A stretch of DNA of 64,000 nucleotides from Streptomyces roseicoloratus (GCF_004117935.1 NZ_SDOY01000118.1:1-64000), one strand, 5' to 3'. Shown: positions 18,196 through 26,961, counted from the stretch's first letter. Notes: generated from the letters alone by a model not told the origin. Program-made: numbers and translations.

Positions 18196-19218
18196 ATGAC
18201 GTGGCTCATCACCGGCGGCGCCGGCTACATCGGCTCCCATGTGGTCAAGTCCATGACGGAGGCCGGTGAGCGGGTGGCCGTCCTCGACGACCTCTCCACC
18301 GGCGACCCGGCCCGCGTCCCGGCGGGCGTACCGCTGGAGCGCGGCAGCGTCCTCGACCGCACGGCCGTCGACCGGGTGCTGCGCGAGCACGCCGTCACCG
18401 GGATCGTCCACCTCGCCGCGAAGAAGGCCGTCGGCGAGTCCGTCGAACTCCCGCTCCTCTACTACCGCGAGAACGTCACCGGCCTCCAGGTCCTCCTCGA
18501 GGCCGCGGCCGGGGCCGGCGTCCGGTCCTTCCTCTTCTCCTCCTCCGCCTCCGTGTACGGCATGCCCGACACTGACCTGGTGACCGAGGACACCCCGTGC
18601 GCCCCGCTCAGCCCCTACGGCGAGACGAAGGTCACGGGCGAGTGGATGGTGCGCTCGGCGGGCCGCGCCCACGGCATGGCCACGGCCTGTCTGCGCTACT
18701 TCAACGTGGCCGGCACCGCCGCCCCCGAACTTGCCGACACCGGCGTCAACAACCTCGTGCCGATGGTCTTCGAACGGCTCGACGCCGCACGGCCGCCGCT
18801 GATCTTCGGCGACGACTACCCGACACCCGACGGCACCTGCGTCCGCGACTACATCCACGTCGCCGACCTCGCCGACGCCCACCTGGCCGCCGCCCGCCGA
18901 CTCGCCGAGCGGGCCGCGAAGGGCGCGTACGACGACCTCACGCTCAACATCGGCCGCGGCGAAGGCGTCTCCGTACGGGAGATGATCGGCCTGGTCCGCG
19001 AGGTCACCGGCCGCGACGTCGAGCCCGAGGTCGTCGCGCGGCGACCCGGCGACCCGGCGAAGGTGGTCGCCTCCGCCGAGCGGATCTCCGCCGAACTGGG
19101 CTGGACCGCCCGCCACGACGTCCGTTCCATGATCGCCTCCGCCTGGGAAGCCCGCGCCCGGGGCACCGACGGCGCCGTCCGCGGCGCCGCTCCGGCCGCT
19201 GTCCAGCCGGCGGAATAG
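18196..19218 (+). CDS. galE: UDP-glucose 4-epimerase
   Basis: 340 aa. Interconverts UDP-glucose and UDP-galactose with bound NAD. Starts MTWLITGGAGYIGSHVV; has SSSASVYG and the catalytic SPYGETK (YxxxK), ACLRYFNVAG, and the DYPTPDGTCVRDYIHVADL block that is diagnostic for GalE. A C-terminal Ala-rich extension of about 20 residues is not part of the fold. Own promoter, own transcript; proB follows 77 bp later. Confidence 0.93.
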   Translation: MTWLITGGAGYIGSHVVKSMTEAGERVAVLDDLSTGDPARVPAGVPLERGSVLDRTAVDRVLREHAVTGIVHLAAKKAVGESVELPLLYYRENVTGLQVLLEAAAGAGVRSFLFSSSASVYGMPDTDLVTEDTPCAPLSPYGETKVTGEWMVRSAGRAHGMATACLRYFNVAGTAAPELADTGVNNLVPMVFERLDAARPPLIFGDDYPTPDGTCVRDYIHVADLADAHLAAARRLAERAAKGAYDDLTLNIGRGEGVSVREMIGLVREVTGRDVEPEVVARRPGDPAKVVASAERISAELGWTARHDVRSMIASAWEARARGTDGAVRGAAPAAVQPAE

Positions 19219-19295
19219 GCGGGCGGGGCCCGAACCGGCTCGCGTAGATTGCCTGTCGAGGCGAGAGCACGAGCACGACGGCGAGGACCACGCAG

Positions 19296-20417
19296 GTGAC
19301 AGAGGCAAGGCAGTACGTGACGGAAGCCCGCAGGATCGTCGTGAAGGTCGGCTCGTCCTCGCTGACCACGGCGTCCGGCGGCCTCGACGCCGACCGCGTC
19401 GACGCCCTCGTGGACGTCCTCGCCAAGGTCCGCAGCGGCGGCGAGAAGGAGATCGTCCTGGTCTCCTCCGGCGCCATCGCCGCGGGACTCGCCCCGCTCG
19501 GCCTCACCCGCCGCCCCAAGGACCTGGCCCGCCAGCAGGCCGCCGCCAGCGTCGGCCAGGGCCTGCTCGTCGCCCGCTACACGGCCTCCTTCGCCCGGTA
19601 CGGGGTACGCGTCGGCCAGGTCCTGCTCACCACCGACGACACCAGCCGCCGCGCCCACTACCGCAACGCCTACCGCACCCTCGACCAGCTCCTGGCCATG
19701 GGCGCCCTGCCCGTCGTCAACGAAAACGACACCGTGGCCACGGACGAGATCCGCTTCGGCGACAACGACCGGCTCGCCGCGCTCGTCGCCCACCTCGTCC
19801 GCGCCGACCTGCTCGTCCTCCTCTCCGACGTCGACGGCCTCTACGACGGCGACCCGTCCAGGCCCGGCACCTCGCGCATCCAGGAGGTGAGCGGTCCGGC
19901 CGACATCGCCCACGTCGAGATCGGCTCGGCCGGCAAGGCGGGCGTCGGCACCGGAGGCATGGTCACCAAGGTCGAGGCCGCCAGGATCGCCGCCGCCGCC
20001 GGCATCCCGGTGGTGCTCACCTCCGCCGTCCGCGCCGCCGACGCCCTCGCCGGCCGCGACACCGGCACCTACTTCCACCGCACCGGCCGCCGCTCCGCCG
20101 ACCGGCTGCTGTGGCTCGCCCACGCGTCCACCCCGCAGGGCCACCTCACCCTCGACGACGGCGCCGTACGGGCCGTGGTCGAGGGAAAGAAGTCGCTGCT
20201 CGCGGCGGGTGTCGCGGCCGTCGCCGGCGAGTTCACCGCCGGCGATCCGGTGGAGCTGCGGGACACCACGGGCCACGCCGTCGCCCGCGGCCTCGTCAAC
20301 TTCGACGCCAAGGAGATCCCCCGGATGCTCGGCCGCTCCACCCACGATCTGGCCCGCGAGCTCGGACCGGAGTACGAGCGCGAGATCGTGCACCGGGACG
20401 ACCTCGTCGTCATGTGA
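19296..20417 (+). CDS. proB: Glutamate 5-kinase
   Basis: 373 aa. Phosphorylates glutamate, the first step of proline synthesis. Amino-acid kinase domain with VVKVGSSSLTT at the N-terminus, SSGAIAAGLAPLG, NENDTVATDEIRFGDND and GTGGMVTKVEAA, then a C-terminal PUA domain (about 285-365), so it is the long, PUA-containing form. The GTG at 19296 has GCGAGGA upstream; a second GTG at 19317 is possible. A TAGATT box sits at 19245-19250. proA lies about 1 kb downstream, separated by one hypothetical gene. Confidence 0.95.
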   Translation: MTEARQYVTEARRIVVKVGSSSLTTASGGLDADRVDALVDVLAKVRSGGEKEIVLVSSGAIAAGLAPLGLTRRPKDLARQQAAASVGQGLLVARYTASFARYGVRVGQVLLTTDDTSRRAHYRNAYRTLDQLLAMGALPVVNENDTVATDEIRFGDNDRLAALVAHLVRADLLVLLSDVDGLYDGDPSRPGTSRIQEVSGPADIAHVEIGSAGKAGVGTGGMVTKVEAARIAAAAGIPVVLTSAVRAADALAGRDTGTYFHRTGRRSADRLLWLAHASTPQGHLTLDDGAVRAVVEGKKSLLAAGVAAVAGEFTAGDPVELRDTTGHAVARGLVNFDAKEIPRMLGRSTHDLARELGPEYEREIVHRDDLVVM

Positions 20418-20520
20418 GCCGCCATGGGAGCGACCGGGGGAGCCGCTATGGGAGCGACCGGGGGAGCCGCCATGCGAGCGGCCGTGCGAGCCGGCGCGGG
20501 AGCAGCCGCGGGAGCAGCCT
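20417..20520 (+). repeat. 24-bp tandem repeat directly after proB
   Basis: Units of AGCCGCCATGGGAGCGACCG plus four G start at the last base of the proB stop codon: 20417-20440, 20441-20464 and 20465-20488, then more decayed copies. The period is a multiple of three but no supported reading frame uses it. Confidence 0.8.
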
Positions 20521-20775
20521 CGCGAGCGACACGTGGGTCGTCGTGAGGGCGGCCGTGTGGGTCGCCGCTCGGGCCGCGGCGCGGGTCGTCACCCGCGCCG
20601 CCGTGTGAACCGAAACGGCTGAAACTCTGGTCATCCCGCAGGGACCTTCACCAAAACCGCCCCATGCGCCGCCCCGGGCTGGTCAACTTTGTCTCGGGGG
20701 CAACGGAGGGTGGGGACCACCAGCACGCGCAGCAGATCGCAGCACGCAGCACAGGCATCACACAGGAGGCCGCCG
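20521..20775 (+). other. Gap after the repeat: no gene recognised
   Basis: GC-rich spacer with alternating GCCGC-type runs up to about 20610, then a less repetitive stretch that ends in a strong Shine-Dalgarno AGGAGG (20764-20769) for the next gene. No clear promoter consensus was found. Confidence 0.5.
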
Positions 20776-21264
20776 GTGAGACGAGCGCGCCCTGGGGCAT
20801 CGCCCCGCGGGACGGCCGAACGCGCCCTGACGAGCGTCGAGGCCGGAGCCGACTTCGACGAGGAATCCTTCGACAAGACCCCCGAGAACACCGGGGCGGA
20901 CACGAGGACACCGGAGCGGGAGGTGTCCAAACTCTGGCACATCACCCTCAGCGTCTCCGGTGCGGCCGCCCCGCTGCAGGAGGTGCGCCGGGCCCTCGAA
21001 CAGCTGGCCCACGACCACCCCTTCCTGCTGACCAGCCGCTATGCGACCGACCACGCGGAGATCCGCTACTGGGAGGAGGCCCGCGACCTCCACGACGCCG
21101 CCGCCGTCGCCCTGCGCCTGTGGGGCGAGCACCGGCAGAGCGCCAAGCTGCCGCCGTGGGAGATCGTCGGCCTGGAGGTCATCGACCGGGAGACTTACCA
21201 CCAGCGGATCGCCGAGGGCTACGGCCCGCCCCCGGCCGCCCCGGTCGGCGTCCACCCGTACTGA
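20776..21264 (+). CDS. Conserved hypothetical protein between proB and proA
   Basis: 162 aa from the GTG at 20776, which has a perfect AGGAGG six bases upstream. A shorter 113-aa version from the GTG at 20923 (MSKLWHITLSVSG) covers only the compact, well-ordered part; the first 49 residues are Arg/Glu-rich and look disordered. The ordered part has alternating strands and helices (ITLSVSGAAAPLQEVRRAL, FLLTSRYATDHAEIRYWEEA) and ends GYGPPPAAPVGVHPY. I recall it as a streptomycete core hypothetical but know of no function. No membrane span, no known motif. Confidence 0.7.
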   Translation: MRRARPGASPRGTAERALTSVEAGADFDEESFDKTPENTGADTRTPEREVSKLWHITLSVSGAAAPLQEVRRALEQLAHDHPFLLTSRYATDHAEIRYWEEARDLHDAAAVALRLWGEHRQSAKLPPWEIVGLEVIDRETYHQRIAEGYGPPPAAPVGVHPY

Positions 21265-21372
21265 CGCGGCCCCCGGCACCGACGAGAACCGGCCTTTCGC
21301 CATCCGGTCGGCGGACGTCTCGCAGTACGGGATGGAAGCGGGATACGTGAGGGATGTCCGCAGTGGTGCCAG

Positions 21373-21384
21373 TACCCTGCGGGC
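21373..21384 (+). promoter_or_regulatory. proA -10 element, leaderless arrangement
   Basis: TACCCT (21373-21378) lies 6 bp before the proA ATG. Confidence 0.45.
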
Positions 21385-22668
21385 ATGACCTCGCTCATGC
21401 CCTTCGACAACATGTCCCCGGTCGCCCAGGCCGCCTACCGGGCCCGCGCAGCGGCCGCACAGATCGCGCCACTCCCGCGCGCGACCAAGGACGACGCCCT
21501 GCTGGCCATGGCGGACGCCCTGGAGGTCCGCACGGCCGAGATCGTCGAGGCCAACGCCGAGGACATCGCCCGCGCCCGCGAGGCCGGCACCAGCGAGGCC
21601 ATCATCGACCGGCTCACCCTCACGCCGGAGCGGGTCCGGGCCATCGCCGCCGACGTCCGGCACGTCGCCGCACTGCCCGACCCGGTCGGCGAGGTCGTCC
21701 GCGGCTCGACCCTGCCCAACGGCATCGACCTGCGCCAGGTCCGCGTCCCGCTCGGCGTCGTCGGCATCATCTACGAGGCCCGGCCCAACGTCACCGTCGA
21801 CGCCGCCGCCCTCTGCCTCAAGTCCGGCAACGCCGTCCTGCTGCGCGGCTCCTCCTCCGCGTACTCCTCCAACTCCGCCCTGGTGACGGTGCTGCGCGAC
21901 GCCGTCGGCGGCGCCGGGCTGCCCGCCGACGCCGTCCAGCTCGTGCCCGGAGAGTCCCGCGACTCCGTCCGCGAGCTGATGCGCGCCCGCGGCCTCGTCG
22001 ACGTCCTCATCCCGCGCGGCGGCGCCTCGCTGATCAAGACCGTCGTCGAGGAGTCCACGGTCCCGGTCATCGAGACCGGCACCGGCAACTGCCACGTCTA
22101 TGTCGACGCCGAGGCCGACCTCGACACGGCCGTCGACATCCTGATCAACTCCAAGGCCCACCGGGTCAGCGTCTGCAACGCCGCCGAGACCCTGCTGGTC
22201 CACCGCGACATCGCGGACGCCTTCCTGCCGCGCGCCCTGGACGCCCTGGCCGAGGCCGGCGTCACCGTCCACGCCGACGAGCGGGTCCTCGCCCGCGCCG
22301 AGGGCACCAAGGCCACCGTCGTCCCGGCCACGCCCGAGGACTGGGAGACCGAGTACCTCTCCTACGACATCGCCGCCGCCGTGGTCGACTCCCTCGACCG
22401 GGCCGTCGAGCACATCCGCCTGTGGTCCTCCGGCCACACCGAGGCCATCGTCACCACCTCGCAGGCCGCGGCCCGCCGTTTCACCCAGCTGGTGGACTCC
22501 ACCACCGTCGCCGTGAACGCCTCCACCCGCTTCACGGACGGCGGACAGTTCGGCTTCGGCGCCGAGATCGGCATCTCCACCCAGAAGCTGCACGCCAGGG
22601 GCCCCATGGGCCTTCCGGAACTCACCTCCACGAAGTACATCGTGACCGGCGACGGTCACGTACGGTAA
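21385..22668 (+). CDS. proA: Glutamate-5-semialdehyde dehydrogenase (gamma-glutamyl phosphate reductase)
   Basis: 427 aa. NADPH-dependent reduction of gamma-glutamyl phosphate, second step of proline synthesis. Aldehyde-dehydrogenase fold with [30 protein letters not shown], and the catalytic cysteine in [15 protein letters not shown]-terminal [20 protein letters not shown] is diagnostic of ProA. Transcribed separately from proB, with its own -10 box and probably no leader. Confidence 0.97.
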   Translation: MTSLMPFDNMSPVAQAAYRARAAAAQIAPLPRATKDDALLAMADALEVRTAEIVEANAEDIARAREAGTSEAIIDRLTLTPERVRAIAADVRHVAALPDPVGEVVRGSTLPNGIDLRQVRVPLGVVGIIYEARPNVTVDAAALCLKSGNAVLLRGSSSAYSSNSALVTVLRDAVGGAGLPADAVQLVPGESRDSVRELMRARGLVDVLIPRGGASLIKTVVEESTVPVIETGTGNCHVYVDAEADLDTAVDILINSKAHRVSVCNAAETLLVHRDIADAFLPRALDALAEAGVTVHADERVLARAEGTKATVVPATPEDWETEYLSYDIAAAVVDSLDRAVEHIRLWSSGHTEAIVTTSQAAARRFTQLVDSTTVAVNASTRFTDGGQFGFGAEIGISTQKLHARGPMGLPELTSTKYIVTGDGHVR

Positions 22669-22745
22669 CCGACCCCGGCCCGCCGGACGCCCGACCGGGG
22701 TGGGGACAGTTTGCGCTCTCCCTGCCCAAATCCCCCTCCCCGGTC

Positions 22746-22757
22746 TACTCTGAACCC
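22746..22757 (+). promoter_or_regulatory. -10 element of the 22758 gene
   Basis: TACTCT (22746-22751) lies 6 bp before the GTG start, suggesting a leaderless transcript. Confidence 0.4.
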
Positions 22758-23345
22758 GTGCCGGACGACGTGGGGGGCATGCCGTTCCAGGACGGCGGGG
22801 ACCCCGATGACTCTGTCGACCGCGGCGGCGCCGACGAGGATTTCGCCACCGTGGTCTTCGACGAGGACTTCGTGCGGGCCGCCGAGTTCCACGAGCCCAC
22901 CGCCGTCGAACGGCTGCTCGCCGCCGCCCAGGCCCGCGCCGAGGCCGAGGCCGCCCGGGCCCGCGCCGTCGCCGGCCTCGCCGACGAGGACCCCTACGAG
23001 GACGGCTACGACCTCTCCCGCCACCCCGACGGCTACGACCCGGACACCGCCGACGACGACTTCGGCCCCTACGGCCCCCACGGCGGCGCCCTGCGCCCCT
23101 ATCGCGGCACCGCCCGCTGGCACCGGCCCGTCGCCTGGGTGCTCGCCCTCGTCATGGGCGTCGGCATGGTCGCCCTCGCCTTCAGCGCGGTCTACCGAGG
23201 CGCCTCCGCCAACCGCCAGGACCGCATGCCCCCGCCGGCCACCACCGGTGTCGACAAGCCCCGGGCCGTCCCCTCCGCCGCCACGGTGTCCTCCGCGCCT
23301 CCCGTCCCCACAGCGCCGGTTCCCGCAGCTCCGAGCGCTCCCTGA
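22758..23345 (+). CDS. Single-span membrane protein with FDExFVRAA motif (paralogue 1)
   Basis: 195 aa. Acidic cytoplasmic N-terminus containing ATVVFDEDFVRAAEFHEP (about residues 30-50), an Ala/Glu/Arg helix, an Asp/Tyr-rich linker, one membrane span (PVAWVLALVMGVGMVALAF, about 125-145) and a short Pro/Ala-rich outer tail. The next gene carries the same motif in the same position, so the two are tandem paralogues. No enzymatic motif. GTG start supported by the adjacent TACTCT box. Function unknown. Confidence 0.75.
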   Translation: MPDDVGGMPFQDGGDPDDSVDRGGADEDFATVVFDEDFVRAAEFHEPTAVERLLAAAQARAEAEAARARAVAGLADEDPYEDGYDLSRHPDGYDPDTADDDFGPYGPHGGALRPYRGTARWHRPVAWVLALVMGVGMVALAFSAVYRGASANRQDRMPPPATTGVDKPRAVPSAATVSSAPPVPTAPVPAAPSAP

Positions 23346-23411
23346 GGAGCCCTTCGCCCATTCGCCGCAGCAGCATCGGAGATTCTTCCGAAGTTGTCGT
23401 GTACCTGGGCG

Positions 23412-23445
23412 TTTACCGAAGCGCCCGCCGACCTACCCTGAAGGT
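23412..23445 (+). promoter_or_regulatory. Promoter of the 23446 gene
   Basis: TTTACC (23412-23417), 16-bp spacer, TACCCT (23434-23439), then 6 bp to the ATG: a leaderless arrangement. Confidence 0.45.
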
Positions 23446-24525
23446 ATGGCAGGGCGTGGCGACCCGCCTGAGGGGACTCCCGAAGGACTCCCCGGCGGTG
23501 AGGACGAGTACCGATACCTCGTCTTCGACGAGGCGTTCGTCCGCGCTGCCCGGCTCCAGGAGTTCTCCGCCGAGGAGCGGATGGGAGAGCACTCCCAGGC
23601 GGTCCGCTCCCGCCCCGCCCATGAGGGCCGCGGCGGCTCCCGGCAGGCCCTGCTGCTCGTCCTGCTGATCGTGCTGGCCTTCGGTACCGCCGTCTACCTG
23701 GGCGTCCGCAACCCCTACCAGCCGCCTGCCGACCAGCGTGCCGAACCGCTCCGCATCACGATGGTCCCGCTCGCCCCGCAGGGACCGGTCCCCGGCGGCA
23801 CCCCCGCCGGCCTCTTCGCCCACAGTCCCGTCGCCGGATACCCCTCCGGCGCCGCCGGCATCAACCTCCCCCTCGCCGCGCGCACCACGCACTTCTCCGA
23901 GAGCCAGGTGGTCGCCGCCCTCGGCATCGCCAAGGACTACCTGGTCGCCTCCTCCCTCGAACCCGACGTCCTGACCGGACGCACCGTCCGCCCGCCCCGG
24001 CTCCTCCTCGACCCCGACCAGCTGGAGCAGTTCGACCGCAGCGTCGAGGCGCCCCAGGACGACGGCGGTCACGCCGTCTCCGGCTGGCTGATCCGCTTCG
24101 ACCCGCACGAGGTCGCCCTCGCCGACCCGGCCGTCCGCGTCCAGGGAACCCTGCGGTTCGCGGAGGTCGACACCGACGTCCTCGACGTCACCGCGGACCA
24201 CACCTTCACCTACGCCGTCCGGCCCGCCACCTCGGGCAGCGGCCCGGCACCGCAGGCCTCCCTGTTCACCGTCCACCGCATGGTCCACTTCCGCTTCGAC
24301 CGCGAGGACCTGCGGATGCACCGGGCCGAACTGCTGACCAGCACCGTCGAGGCCGGCCCGCAGTCCTGCGACGCCGACACCACCGGCGCGCTGCGACCGC
24401 TCCTCGCGGGCGAGCGGGCCGCCGACCCGAGCCGCCAGGCGGTCACCGACCCGTACGCCACGGGCCGGCCCACCACCTCCTCGCTCTGCGGCGCGCTGGC
24501 CCCGAGCGCTCAGCCCTCGTTCTGA
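23446..24525 (+). CDS. Membrane-anchored extracytoplasmic protein with FDExFVRAA motif (paralogue 2)
   Basis: 359 aa. The cytoplasmic part contains YRYLVFDEAFVRAARLQEFS, matching paralogue 1. One span (ALLLVLLIVLAFGTAVYLGV, about 65-85) is followed by a 270-residue outer domain with no motif I recognise; it has a mixed alpha/beta look and two late cysteines (SCDADT, SLCGAL) that could form a disulfide. It ends in a 16-bp 3' overlap with the convergent M48 peptidase gene. The shared motif suggests both proteins bind the same cytoplasmic partner. Confidence 0.75.
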   Translation: MAGRGDPPEGTPEGLPGGEDEYRYLVFDEAFVRAARLQEFSAEERMGEHSQAVRSRPAHEGRGGSRQALLLVLLIVLAFGTAVYLGVRNPYQPPADQRAEPLRITMVPLAPQGPVPGGTPAGLFAHSPVAGYPSGAAGINLPLAARTTHFSESQVVAALGIAKDYLVASSLEPDVLTGRTVRPPRLLLDPDQLEQFDRSVEAPQDDGGHAVSGWLIRFDPHEVALADPAVRVQGTLRFAEVDTDVLDVTADHTFTYAVRPATSGSGPAPQASLFTVHRMVHFRFDREDLRMHRAELLTSTVEAGPQSCDADTTGALRPLLAGERAADPSRQAVTDPYATGRPTTSSLCGALAPSAQPSF

Positions 24526-25676
24526 CCGGGCTCCGCGCCGTCCGCACCCCGCGGGCCCTGGGATCCCTGAGATCCCTGAGATCCCTCCGGCCCTTGCGAT
24601 CCCTTCGCGCCGCCCTGGCCGCCCGCGCCGCCCTGGCCGCCCGAGGCGCCGCCGAACCGGCCGAAGAGCTTCCCGCCGAGGTCGCCCGCGAGGTCTCCGG
24701 CCCCGCCGGCTATGTCGCTGACCAGCTTCATCAGCGGATCCTTGCTGCTGCGCACGTGGTCCGCGTAGTGCCGCCCGGACTCCCGGAAGGTGTCGGTCAC
24801 CGAGGTGTCCTTGTCCTCGGAGCGCCGCGGATAGTGGCCGTCCATGAGCCGCTGGTAGTCACGCGTCTCGGACCACTTCTTCAGCTCGGCCGCCCGCACG
24901 GTCGTGAAGGGATGGGTGCGCGGCAGCACGTTGAGGATCTTCAGGACGGAGTCGCGCAGGTCGCCACCCTTCTCGTACTCGTCGGCCTGGGCGAGGAACG
25001 CGTCCACGTTCATCTCGTGGAGGTGGTTGCCGCCGGCGATCTTCATCAGACCGCGCATCGAGGCCTGCAGGTCCTGGCCGACGAGCAGCCCCGCCCGGTC
25101 GGCCGACAGCTCCGACTTGCGGAACCACTCGCGCAGCGCCGTGACGATCGCCATGATCGCCACGTTCCCCAGCGGGATCCAGGCGACCTTGAGCGCCAGG
25201 CTGGTGAGGAAGAGGAGGATCGTCCGGTAGACCGAGTGGCCCGACAGCGCGTGCCCTACCTCGTGTCCGACGACGGCCCGCATCTCCTCCTCGTCGAGCA
25301 GCTCCACCAGGCCGGTCGTGACCACGATGATCGGCTCGTCGAGACCGATGCACATCGCGTTCGGCTTCGGGTCCTGCGTGACGTACATCGGCGGGACCTT
25401 CTCCAGGTCCAGGATGTAACAGGCGTCCCGCAGCATGTCGTTGAGGTGGGAGAACTGGGCGTCGCTCACTCGCACGGAGTCGGAGAGGAACAGCAGCCGC
25501 AGGCTCCGCTCGGGCAGCAGCCCGCTCAGTGCCTTGAAGACCGTGTCGAAGCCGCTCAGCTTGCGCAGCGCGACCAGCGCCGAGCGGTCGGCCGGGTGCT
25601 CGTAGGCCCGTGAGGAGATCCCGGGGAAGCGCTTGCGCTGCCGCCCGGGCAGATGGCCCTGATGGTTGTCGGTCAT
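24510..25676 (-). CDS. M48 family metallopeptidase (HtpX-like)
   Basis: 388 aa. Zinc protease with the HExxH motif in VVGHEVGHALSGHS and the third ligand in the SELSADRAGLL helix. Two or three hydrophobic segments flank the active site (TILLFLTSLALKVAWIPL, IMAIVTAL), so the catalytic site is at the membrane. Long C-terminal tail of Gly-Gln/Gly-Ser collagen-like triplets (GSQGSQGSQGPRG). The ATG at 25676 has GGGGG upstream. A TAGTCT box on the minus strand (25732-25727) may be its promoter, and two DnaA-box-like 9-mers lie just beyond it. Likely membrane-protein quality control. Confidence 0.88.
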   Translation of the reverse strand: MTDNHQGHLPGRQRKRFPGISSRAYEHPADRSALVALRKLSGFDTVFKALSGLLPERSLRLLFLSDSVRVSDAQFSHLNDMLRDACYILDLEKVPPMYVTQDPKPNAMCIGLDEPIIVVTTGLVELLDEEEMRAVVGHEVGHALSGHSVYRTILLFLTSLALKVAWIPLGNVAIMAIVTALREWFRKSELSADRAGLLVGQDLQASMRGLMKIAGGNHLHEMNVDAFLAQADEYEKGGDLRDSVLKILNVLPRTHPFTTVRAAELKKWSETRDYQRLMDGHYPRRSEDKDTSVTDTFRESGRHYADHVRSSKDPLMKLVSDIAGGAGDLAGDLGGKLFGRFGGASGGQGGAGGQGGAKGSQGPEGSQGSQGSQGPRGADGAEPGQNEG

Positions 25677-25741
25677 GGATGCCCCCTGTTCGTACGAGTC
25701 GTGCTCGTCCCCCTGACGCAACCCAGACTAGGCGAGGGGGC

Positions 25742-25747
25742 TACCGT
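25742..25747 (+). promoter_or_regulatory. Candidate -10 for the 25804 gene
   Basis: TACCGT at 25742-25747 would start transcription near 25754, just before the DnaA-box-like pair. Confidence 0.3.
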
Positions 25748-25758
25748 GTGCCGGAGCC

Positions 25759-25785
25759 TGTGGATAACTCGGGCACTGTGGACAA
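25759..25785. promoter_or_regulatory. Pair of DnaA-box-like 9-mers
   Basis: TGTGGATAA (25759-25767) and TGTGGACAA (25777-25785) are, on the other strand, TTATCCACA and TTGTCCACA, the E. coli and Streptomyces DnaA-box consensus forms. Same orientation, start-to-start 18 bp. They lie between the divergent M48 and 25804 genes. Confidence 0.55.
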
Positions 25786-25803
25786 CCGAGGAGCACGACC
25801 GCC

Positions 25804-26040
25804 ATGCCGGACATCGCGACCACCGTCGCCACGCCCCTGCTCGCCGCGGCCGCCGAGCCGCAGGGCCTCGGCGGCCCGCTGCGGATCGTCCTGGTCGTCT
25901 CGATCCTCGGCGGTGCCCTCCTCGCCTGGTTCCTGCTCCGGGGCTACGCCAACGGTGGCGAGGACCCCGCGGCGGCCGCGAAGGACCGGCGGACCGCCGC
26001 CGCGCGCACCGAAAACGACCCCGGTGACGCCAACGCCTGA
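25804..26040 (+). CDS. Small membrane protein
   Basis: 78 aa. Short N-terminus, one membrane span (IVLVVSILGGALLAWFLLRG, about 28-47) and a charged tail (KDRRTAAARTENDPGD). GAGGAG lies about 9 nt before the ATG. Sits between the M48 peptidase and a second small membrane protein. No known function. The DnaA-box-like pair lies just upstream. Confidence 0.7.
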   Translation: MPDIATTVATPLLAAAAEPQGLGGPLRIVLVVSILGGALLAWFLLRGYANGGEDPAAAAKDRRTAAARTENDPGDANA

Positions 26041-26123
26041 GTCGGCGTGAGCGCTCCGCGACGCGCCGCATACGATGTGCGCGAAGTCTCCGCTCCCATC
26101 CCCGATCGAAGGTCCTGCCGAAG

Positions 26124-26288
26124 ATGAGCCTCCACGCCACCGCCGCCAACCTGGTCACGCTCGCGAACGAGGGTGCCGAGCACGGCGGCAACCACGAAAG
26201 CCTCAACCCGTACGTGACGGGTGGCGGCACCCTGCTCGCGCTCCTTCTGCTCCTGTGGATCACCACCCGCTTCAACCGGGACCGCTGA
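26124..26288 (+). CDS. Very small membrane protein
   Basis: 54 aa: [17 protein letters not shown], a His/Asn-rich stretch ([17 protein letters not shown]), one span ([13 protein letters not shown]) and a basic end (RFNRDR). The stop is 52 bp before nadD. The orderly topology, with a positive tail after the span, and the tight fit between neighbours support it as a real gene. A TACGAT box at 26071-26076 may be its -10. Function unknown. Confidence 0.7.
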   Translation: MSLHATAANLVTLANEGAEHGGNHESLNPYVTGGGTLLALLLLLWITTRFNRDR

Positions 26289-26326
26289 GCCCGAGGCCGC
26301 TGATCCGGCGTTCGCCGCCGTGCCAG

Positions 26327-26340
26327 TAGGCTCTGCACGC
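26327..26340 (+). promoter_or_regulatory. nadD -10 element, leaderless arrangement
   Basis: TAGGCT (26327-26332) ends 8 bp before the nadD ATG, the same arrangement as rmlA. Confidence 0.45.
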
Positions 26341-26961
26341 ATGGGAGAGCAGGAAGTGCCTACTGGCGGTCGCGGCAAGCGCCGACTCGGCGTGATGGGC
26401 GGAACGTTTGACCCGATCCACCACGGACACCTGGTGGCCGCCAGCGAGGTGGCCGCCCTGTTCCACCTCGACGAGGTGGTGTTCGTGCCGACCGGGCAGC
26501 CCTGGCAGAAGAGCCACAAGGCCGTCTCGCCGGCCGAGGACCGCTATCTGATGACGGTCATCGCCACCGCGTCCAACCCGCAGTTCTCCGTCAGCCGCAT
26601 CGACATCGACCGCGGCGGCGCGACGTACACCATCGACACCCTGCGGGACCTGCGCTCCCTCAACAGCGACTCGGATCTCTTCTTCATCACCGGCGCCGAC
26701 GCGCTGTCGCAGATCCTCACCTGGCGCGACGCCGAGGAGCTCTTCGCCCTCGCCCACTTCATCGGTGTCACCCGCCCGGGTCACGACCTCACCGACGACG
26801 GCCTGCCCAAGGGCGGCGTGTCGCTGGTCGAGGTCCCCGCGCTCGCCATCTCCTCCACGGACTGCCGGGCGCGGGTCGCACAAGGCGACCCGGTCTGGTA
26901 TCTGGTCCCGGACGGTGTGGTGCGCTACATCGACAAGCGCCAGTTGTACCGCGGCGAGTGA
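26341..26961 (+). CDS. nadD: Nicotinate-nucleotide adenylyltransferase
   Basis: 206 aa. Adenylates nicotinate mononucleotide in NAD synthesis. Nucleotidyltransferase motifs [17 protein letters not shown] (with the HxGH-type site) and [13 protein letters not shown] (ISSTxxR). The 15-residue N-terminal extension before the fold ([14 protein letters not shown]) is usual in Streptomyces. Starts the nadD-LCP-rsfS-phosphatase run that is conserved in actinomycetes. Confidence 0.96.
   Translation: MGEQEVPTGGRGKRRLGVMGGTFDPIHHGHLVAASEVAALFHLDEVVFVPTGQPWQKSHKAVSPAEDRYLMTVIATASNPQFSVSRIDIDRGGATYTIDTLRDLRSLNSDSDLFFITGADALSQILTWRDAEELFALAHFIGVTRPGHDLTDDGLPKGGVSLVEVPALAISSTDCRARVAQGDPVWYLVPDGVVRYIDKRQLYRGE

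Noticed and set aside
20664-21350. A 228-aa plus-strand frame overlapping the gene between proB and proA
   Set aside because: Arg/Pro/Gly-rich alternate frame without start signals; the 20776 frame has AGGAGG and an ordered C-terminus.
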